6,379 bases of DNA, taken from assembly GCA_943324925.2 (NCBI GenBank), contig CALPNL020000113.1:1-6379 (forward strand), in the 5' to 3' direction. The stretch is from Chitinophaga pinensis. Lineage in GTDB: Bacteria > Bacteroidota > Bacteroidia > Flavobacteriales > Flavobacteriaceae. This document shows positions 1-5,200 of this stretch, one piece after another. The notes beneath the pieces were generated by a model. That model was not told where the DNA came from. It ran no database searches and saw nothing but the letters and a program-made list of their open reading frames with translations. Made by a program: the position numbers and the translations under genes. Each line of letters opens with the position of its first letter. The stretch's first letter is position 1.

Positions 1-435
1 AATATAGTCCATGAAACTGAAGAAATTTTTGAATTTGAATTGAATGCTAATATTGATTCTCCTGTTTTAGAATTGACAAAAAATTATCTCTATGAACCCA
101 ATAGCGCCATTATGAAATCCGGTGGTTTTAATGAAATTGGAATACAATATTCGCTTGGTAAACTTCACCCTCATTCTCATTTGTACACTTCTACCGAGTG
201 CATTGACTTCCCCGGAAGAACATTTGAAATCCAAAAGGTTTTTCCCTATTCCAAAAAGGAGATGAAAGCCCATTTAGAAAATACAAAGGCAAATGTTACA
301 ACCCGAAATTTCCCTGATAGCGTAGACGATATTCGAAAAAAATGGAAGATAAAAGACGGCGGAACAACCTATTGTTTTTTTACAACCGACCTCAATAATG
401 ACAAAATAGTTTTACTTTGCACCAAAATAAATTAA
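1..435 (+). CDS. C-terminal part of a class I SAM-dependent methyltransferase with THUMP-like domain (5' truncated by window edge)
   Basis: The frame is open from base 1 to the TAA at 433-435 (144 codons), so the gene starts before the window; the TTG at 40 is an internal leucine, not a start. The visible part resembles the C-terminal half of the Bacteroidota methyltransferase family typified by Porphyromonas PG_1098, usually near 390 residues. Landmarks are YLYEPNSAIMKSGG (from base 85), a KLHPHSHLYTS stretch, DFPGR (205-219) and then the THUMP-like tail with NVTTRNFP (292-315) and KIKDGG (about 346-363). In this family the Rossmann-fold SAM-binding domain lies upstream, so no catalytic motif is visible here. 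The THUMP-like tail suggests an RNA substrate, which is inference from the domain. The next gene starts one base after this stop, which suggests co-transcription. The family call is fairly sure; the substrate is unknown. Confidence 0.83.
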   Translation, partial: NIVHETEEIFEFELNANIDSPVLELTKNYLYEPNSAIMKSGGFNEIGIQYSLGKLHPHSHLYTSTECIDFPGRTFEIQKVFPYSKKEMKAHLENTKANVTTRNFPDSVDDIRKKWKIKDGGTTYCFFTTDLNNDKIVLLCTKIN

Positions 436-436
436 C

Positions 437-1006
437 ATGAAAAACCTCTTATTAATTGGAATCTTGCTTTTTAGCCTTACCATAAATGCTCAAAAACCGT
501 GTGATTATAGCGTAAATGTTAAAGACAGTCTAGGGACCTATAAAGAAACTAAAAGTGCTATTGTTCATGAATATATTTTTGGAAATACCTCAAAACATGT
601 ATTTTTCGCGTTGGCGCTAACAGATGAAATGCCTTCGTTAACCGTTCTGATCCTTCAAAAAAGTAAAGACTTTTTAAAAGTAAATTGCTTTGATAAAAAC
701 TCAAGAATTTACTTACAATTAGAAAACAATAAGGTAGTTACCCTAATTGCTGCAGAACAGGAGAATTGCGGTACCCCGGTAAAAGATGAGTTAGGATTTA
801 ATAACAGGATATTATCTGGAACTTTTTACTTTGTGAAAGGAACTATAGACGATTTAAAAACTTCCCCAGTTTCAAGTATGAGAATCAAATTTGCAACAGA
901 ATCTCAAGATTATATCATTAAAAAACTGCTACCTTCCGAAATGGATCTAAAAACCTATTTTCCAAGTAGCTATTTTATTGATTTTTTACCTTGCGTGATT
1001 GATTAG
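437..1006 (+). CDS. Small secreted/periplasmic protein of unknown function
   Basis: This is a 189-residue protein that I cannot assign to a named family. Residues 1-18 form a type I signal peptide: MKN, a hydrophobic core LLLIGILLFSL, then TINA followed by Q, a usual Bacteroidota cleavage context. There is no lipobox cysteine at the cleavage site. The mature part is about 170 residues, with no further membrane segment and four cysteines (22, 84, 111, 186), enough for two disulfides in the periplasm. Its alternating hydrophobic stretches, such as HVFFALAL and SLTVLILQ, suggest mainly beta structure. ATG at 437 is supported because the signal peptide begins exactly there. The gene lies one base after the methyltransferase stop, so it is probably translated from the same mRNA, with no promoter of its own visible. 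Function cannot be inferred from that neighbour. It is likely a real gene because of its signal peptide and tight spacing. Confidence 0.8.
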   Translation: MKNLLLIGILLFSLTINAQKPCDYSVNVKDSLGTYKETKSAIVHEYIFGNTSKHVFFALALTDEMPSLTVLILQKSKDFLKVNCFDKNSRIYLQLENNKVVTLIAAEQENCGTPVKDELGFNNRILSGTFYFVKGTIDDLKTSPVSSMRIKFATESQDYIIKKLLPSEMDLKTYFPSSYFIDFLPCVID

Positions 1007-1227
1007 TTGCATTTCCATTTGAAAGTGGAATCGGTTAATCTGGGAAAGGTTATTTGGTTATTTTAAAATCCGTTCAATCTGTAATAATCAGTGGCAAGAA
1101 TTAAGACTTTTGACTTAAAGACTAATTTTTAAAACCTTAAAGAAAGCACAGTTTTACGCTAAGTTCGCTAGAAAAAAAAAAGTGGAGTTAAATGTTACCG
1201 TTTCTGTTTATAGCTTCTTGCAAAAAC
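1007..1227. other. Convergent intergenic region with no clear terminator
   Basis: This 221-base gap lies between the 3' ends of the small secreted protein gene and the dipeptidase gene. Just after the first stop, TTCCA (1013-1017) and TGGAA (1026-1030) form a weak 5-bp hairpin without a following T run. An A10 run at 1172-1181 would be a U10 tract in the dipeptidase transcript, about 50 bases after its stop, but I see no GC-rich stem before it. No intrinsic terminator can be called on either strand. The rest is the decayed repeat annotated separately. Confidence 0.5.
1065..1171. repeat. Degraded copy of a Flavobacterium-type dispersed intergenic repeat
   Basis: This region lies between two convergent genes and has no coding potential. 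One part (1065-1100) reads AAAATCCGTTCAATCTG, then TAATAATCAGTGGCAAG. It resembles a sequence I recall as common between genes in Flavobacterium and relatives, of the form ATCCGTTTAATCTGTG-TAATCTGTGGC. A second part (1154-1171) reads TACGCTAAGTTCGCTAG, with an approximate 9-base period of CGCTAAGTT. It resembles the companion sequence built from units like CTTTGCGAACTTAGCG on the other strand. Both parts carry several differences from those remembered forms, so the copy looks decayed. Function is unknown. The match is from memory and was not searched. Confidence 0.45.
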
Positions 1228-1932
1228 CTACTCACACTTCCATTTAAAATTAGAAATAGGATCTAATTTTGCATTTTTGAGGTTGTAATGCCACCATTCT
1301 GAATCGAAAGATTGGAATTTTGAACCAATCATTATTTTTTTAAATAATGCCCTATTTTGTAAAATTTTCTCAGGAAAATTCTTGTAATCATGACTTGCTT
1401 CGGGTCCAAAGAAATCAAAAGGCGTTCCCATATCCAGTTCTTTCCCGTTGCTATCTACTAGTGTAATATCTAAAGCTCCTCCTCTATTGTGAATGGATCC
1501 TTTACTAGGATTAGCAACATAATTAGGATTAGAAACGATGGCCCACATTTTTTTCTGCACGTCTAAGGGGCGGTAGCAATCGTAAATTTTGATTCTATAA
1601 CCGAGCTTCATAAATTTAGAATTGGCTTTCACAAGTGCTTTTGCAGTTTTTAAACGCAGATAACATTCAGCACAATCGTAAACTTTTGATTTCAAGAAAT
1701 TAGCCTCAGTAGCATATTTCATATCGTAAACAAAATCGGCACTGTATTCTTTCAAATTTACAAAAGAAGAATCGCGAACTTCTGTTTTTTTGTTGTCTAG
1801 CAGTAGCTCTTTTGATTCATTATTTTGCAAAGTGGTGCTTGCCACTACAATTGATTTATCGTAGTATTTTGTTTTACAAGAAAACAATCCTACTACTACA
1901 AAAACGATCGCTATTTTTAATAAAATTCTCAT
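1228..1932 (-). CDS. VanX/DdpX-type D-alanyl-D-alanine dipeptidase, lipoprotein (peptidase M15D)
   Basis: This 234-residue protein is a zinc D,D-dipeptidase that would split D-Ala-D-Ala (EC 3.4.13.22 activity by family). Residues 1-19 are a lipoprotein signal ending in the lipobox LFSC, so Cys19 should be lipidated and the enzyme held on an envelope membrane. A linker of about 35 residues follows, then the M15D domain (about 57-232). The motifs are complete: YDCYRP (117-122, Arg121), SIHNRGGALD (146-155, zinc ligands His148 and Asp155) and EWWH (212-215, catalytic Glu212 and zinc ligand His215). The 7-residue and 3-residue spacings match VanX His116/Asp123 and Glu181/His184. Extra cysteines occur at 87, 90, 119 and 233. 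ATG at 1932 is supported by the signal sequence. No vanH or vanA homologue is nearby, so peptidoglycan turnover is more likely than glycopeptide resistance (inference). It is transcribed away from the giant gene. Confidence 0.92.
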   Translation of the reverse strand: MRILLKIAIVFVVVGLFSCKTKYYDKSIVVASTTLQNNESKELLLDNKKTEVRDSSFVNLKEYSADFVYDMKYATEANFLKSKVYDCAECYLRLKTAKALVKANSKFMKLGYRIKIYDCYRPLDVQKKMWAIVSNPNYVANPSKGSIHNRGGALDITLVDSNGKELDMGTPFDFFGPEASHDYKNFPEKILQNRALFKKIMIGSKFQSFDSEWWHYNLKNAKLDPISNFKWKCE

Positions 1933-1946
1933 TCTAAAAAATTAAA

Positions 1947-1965
1947 TACGTTGCAAAGTAACGTA
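1947..1965. promoter_or_regulatory. Inverted repeat in the dipeptidase leader (TACGTT-N7-AACGTA)
   Basis: Two perfect 6-base arms, TACGTT (1947-1952) and AACGTA (1960-1965), flank 7 bases and lie 15 bases upstream of the dipeptidase start codon. The imperfect minus-strand -7 box TTACTTTG falls inside this dyad, so a protein bound here could affect that promoter. Symmetry is seen directly; the operator role is inference. Confidence 0.35.
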
Positions 1966-2034
1966 ATTATTGACAATTATTACCGATTTCATTTATTTGA
2001 TATTCATAATAATTCTCAAATAAAAAAACACTAT

Positions 2035-2060
2035 GTACAATTTTGCACCATTTTTTGTAC
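2035..2060. promoter_or_regulatory. Inverted repeat GTACAA-N14-TTGTAC
   Basis: Perfect 6-base arms at 2035-2040 and 2055-2060 enclose a 14-base spacer that is itself nearly symmetric at its ends (TTTT...TTTT around GCACCA). The right arm contains the TTG that could be the -33 element of the weak promoter for the giant gene. It could be an operator or chance symmetry in AT-rich DNA. Confidence 0.33.
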
Positions 2061-2112
2061 GATTAATCAAAAATGCTTACGTTAATTTGTAATATTAATT
2101 TATTTAATAAAC

Positions 2113-2126
2113 TGTGTGCGCTCACA
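2113..2126. promoter_or_regulatory. Palindromic element 1, TGTGTGCGCTCACA
   Basis: This 14-base site differs by one base from the perfect palindrome TGTGTGCGCACACA (6 of 7 base pairs match). It is strikingly GC-richer than its surroundings. A second near-copy lies 46 bases downstream. It may be a binding site for a dimeric regulator of the giant surface protein gene, or the 5' half of an RNA stem with element 2. Confidence 0.5.
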
Positions 2127-2146
2127 AAAAAAAAGGCTTTTTTTTT
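2126..2146. repeat. A9-GGC-T9 hairpin
   Basis: Nine A, then GGC, then nine T form a 9-bp A-T stem with a 3-base loop, set between the two 14-base palindromes. It resembles a weak intrinsic terminator in shape, but no gene on this strand ends just upstream. It may be part of a leader RNA fold or act as a bent or easily melted DNA element. Confidence 0.45.
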
Positions 2147-2158
2147 ATAAATAGAATT

Positions 2159-2172
2159 TGTGTGCGGACACA
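2159..2172. promoter_or_regulatory. Palindromic element 2, TGTGTGCGGACACA
   Basis: This is a second near-copy, 12 of 14 bases identical to element 1 and also one base away from the perfect palindrome TGTGTGCGCACACA. It ends 35 bases before the giant gene's ATG. It overlaps the end of a poor -7-like sequence (TAGAATTTG, 2152-2160). Elements 1 and 2 can also pair with each other at 12 of 14 positions. Confidence 0.5.
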
Positions 2173-2207
2173 TTAAAAATTAACCAAACCATTAACCAAT
2201 TTTAAAC

Positions 2208-5200
2208 ATGAAAAAATTATTACTTTTCAAAAATCAGGAATTTAAAGCAATACTACTCTTGGGATTGTTGTTTTTGTTTTCAAATAATAGCTGGGGGCAG
2301 CAAGTAATTGGATCTTTTCCTTATATGGATGGAGGATTTGAAGGTCAGACTGCAACCACAAGTATTAGTGGAACAGCCTCTACAACTGCTTGGACTGTTA
2401 GTAGTACCGGAAATTCTTCAACAAGAGCAATTGTAAGTGACGCTGCTATAGCTAGATCAGGAAGTAAATTTGCTAGCCATACAACAACAGCTACAACCGT
2501 AAGACTTCAATCTCCATATACTGCAACAGCTGCTTATGCCCCAGCTCCAAGTACTGCTTATATTGTTCAATTTTACTACAACACTATAACTGATCAAACA
2601 AATAGTATACAAGGATCTATTTATAATCCGACTGTTGCTGGCAATAACTCAAAAAGTGCTTTAGTAATCTCTACCTATATTTCTGGGGTATGGACTAAAG
2701 CTTATGTAGCATTAACTTCTAATACAGACGCAATATCCGCAACCACAAATTTTGCCGGAGTCAGACATTTATTAACAACATCATCTAATATAAAAATTGA
2801 CGACTTCGTTGTTTATTCTGGGACATCAGTTGATGAAACTGCTCCCTCTCCCCCCTCTTCCCCAAGCGTATCAGGTTCAAATATAAGTTGGATAGCTTCA
2901 ACTGATGTTGACGGAGGAGGATATGTTGTAGTTAGATATTCTTCAAATCCGAATGCCAACAATGATCCCAACGTAAATGGAATTTACGCCATTGGAAATA
3001 CAATTACTAATGGCTCAGGAAGTTTAACTGGAACTGTAGTCTATGTAGGTACAGAAACTTCATTTACTGATAACGTCGTTGCTGGAGCTGCTTCTGGTGA
3101 TTATTATAAAATTTATACTGTAGACAAAGCATTTAATTATTCAGAAGAAATTATTGGAACAGCAGTTATAAGTAACACCCCAACAATATCCTCAAATTAT
3201 TCACAATTGGACTACAGTTACGTAAAAAACAATACTTCTAAAATACTTAATTTTAATTTAAGTGCATCATCACTGACTTCAGCTACTGGAAATATTGCTA
3301 TTACGGCTACAGGTGGATATTTGGTTTCAACCTCTAGTTCTGGAACATTTACAAGTAGTATTAATGTTTCCTATTCAGGAAACTCTTTGTCTTCCACTCC
3401 TATATATGTGAAATTCTCTCCAACAATTTCTCAATCTTATACGGGCACAATTTCGTTTTCTGGAGGAGGAGCAACTTCAAGTATAACCATAACCGGGAAT
3501 GGAAGTGATTATAACTTTGGAACATATAAATCAGTAGCCTCAGGAAATTGGTTATCCTCTGGAACGTGGAATAAATGGAATGGCACCTCATGGACAACTG
3601 CTTCAGATTTTCCTAATTCAGCAACTTCTGATGTATATATTTCAGGGGGGGGTACAGTTACTTATAATCCAGGCGCTTCTGGAACTACTGGTGTAAATTC
3701 TATTGCATCTGCTAAAAGTTGTAATAATTTATATATTGAATTAAATAGCACGTTAGTTTCAAATGGATTAGTAAATTCAGTAAAATGGTTAAATGTTTAT
3801 GGTAATTTGGTTAATGTAGCATCAGGATCAACACTTGGAAACACCTCAACTGGAAATAATGCAGATGGTATATGTTTAAATATTTTATCCAATAACATGA
3901 CAATAAGTGGGGGTGGTTCAATTAGTATTTCAAGAATCATTACCAATATAGCTAACACAAATTTAATAATAGATACAGATGTCACTTTAAATTATCATGG
4001 AAGTAGTAATGCAGGACATGCTACTGGTTTTTATATAGTTGCAGGAGACAATAATATACTTACCGTTAATACAGGTAAAACATTAACCTTTGCTCCATGG
4101 AGCTGTTTATTATATACTTCGGGAGGACATTCTACTTCATCAAATTTATCTCAAACGATAAATTTATATGGTACACTTACATTTGTTGATGGTGATCTTT
4201 CAGGAACACTTTCAACAAATATTCAAAATGGTTGGGCAGGTCATACCAATAATTATTTTTCAATGAACGTTAATAATTCTGCTATATCTACTTTAAATGT
4301 TTATAATGGAGGGGTTTTAAATGTAAGTGAATTTTATCCTAATGGAACGAATGCTTCAAATATTCCTGGTGGTGGAAATGTTGTTACAATAAACGTTGCA
4401 AATGGTGGAAAAATAAATGTAAGTAAAATTGCTGATTTTAGAAACATAAATCAAACCGTTACAGGAGGAGGAGAATTTAATTTATTATCAGGAGCTACTT
4501 TGAAAATTGGAGCTGCAAACGGAATTTCTAATTCGGCAACTACGGGTCCTATCCGAACAACTACAAGAGGATTTAATGTTGGATCTATTTATTCATATGA
4601 AGGAACATCAAGTCAAGTAACAGGAGATGGAATGCCTTCAAACGTGAATGGATTGACAATTAACAATAGCTCAGGAGTAACATTAACTTCGCCTGTTACT
4701 ATTGACGGAAGTATTATAGTTTCATCAGGAACTTTAATCACTGGATCAAATAATTTGACATTAGGCACTAGTTCAGCAGCAACTTTTGGTCCTACATCTT
4801 CTTTATCAATTTCAGGTGGAATTACCAATTTTAACAATAGACCGGTAACTTTTCAATCAACTGTTGCGGGAACTGCCAGAATCGGAACTATAACAGGTTC
4901 TTTAACAGGAGATACTAATGTTACTGTAGAACGCTACATTCCTTCTGGTAAACGTGCTTTTAGATTATTAAGCCCAGCGGTAACAACTACTAACTTTATC
5001 TCAGGCAACTGGCAATTGGCTACACATATTACGGGTGGATTAGGAACAACCGGTTTAGGTTTTGATACTACTGAAACCAATAATCCTTCGATGTTTACGT
5101 ATAACAACCAAGTGGCTTCAGGCTCGGGTTGGGAAGCAATTACCAACACCAATGCAACAAATTTAACAGCAGGGGTTGGATATAGAATGTTGGTTAGAGG

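Larger units (their letters stand above)
1933..2207. promoter_or_regulatory. Divergent intergenic region holding promoters of the dipeptidase and the giant surface protein
   Basis: This 275-base, very AT-rich gap separates two genes that start in opposite directions, so both promoters should lie here. I see no exact Bacteroidota promoter (TTG, 17-23 bases, TAnnTTTG). The best plus-strand candidate is TTAATTTG at 2082-2089 with TTG at 2055-2057; it has one mismatch in the -7 box and a 24-base spacer, so it is weak. On the minus strand TTACTTTG (complement of 1956-1963) is a similar imperfect -7 box without a well-placed TTG. The region also carries two dyads, two palindromes and an A9-GGC-T9 hairpin, listed separately. 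Just before the giant gene, TTAACCAA occurs twice (2180-2187 and 2192-2199). There is no Shine-Dalgarno sequence, as is common in this phylum. Confidence 0.6.

Noticed and set aside
67..273. Minus-strand ORF of 68 codons
   Set aside because: It is antisense to the well-supported methyltransferase and has no recognisable features.
40..435. A complete gene starting with TTG at 40
   Set aside because: The frame is open to base 1 and the residues before 40 continue the protein; the family is far longer, so this is the 3' part of a truncated gene.
1228..1932. Vancomycin-resistance cluster
   Set aside because: Only the VanX-like enzyme is present; there is no vanH, vanA/B or vanRS homologue in the window, and VanX relatives are common in cell-wall recycling.
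2126..2146. Intrinsic terminator
   Set aside because: No plus-strand gene ends upstream, the stem is all A-T, and on the minus strand it lies upstream of the dipeptidase start.
2113..2172. CRP/FNR binding sites
   Set aside because: The classical site has TGTG and CACA separated by 8 bases; here the gap is 6, so these sites do not fit that consensus.
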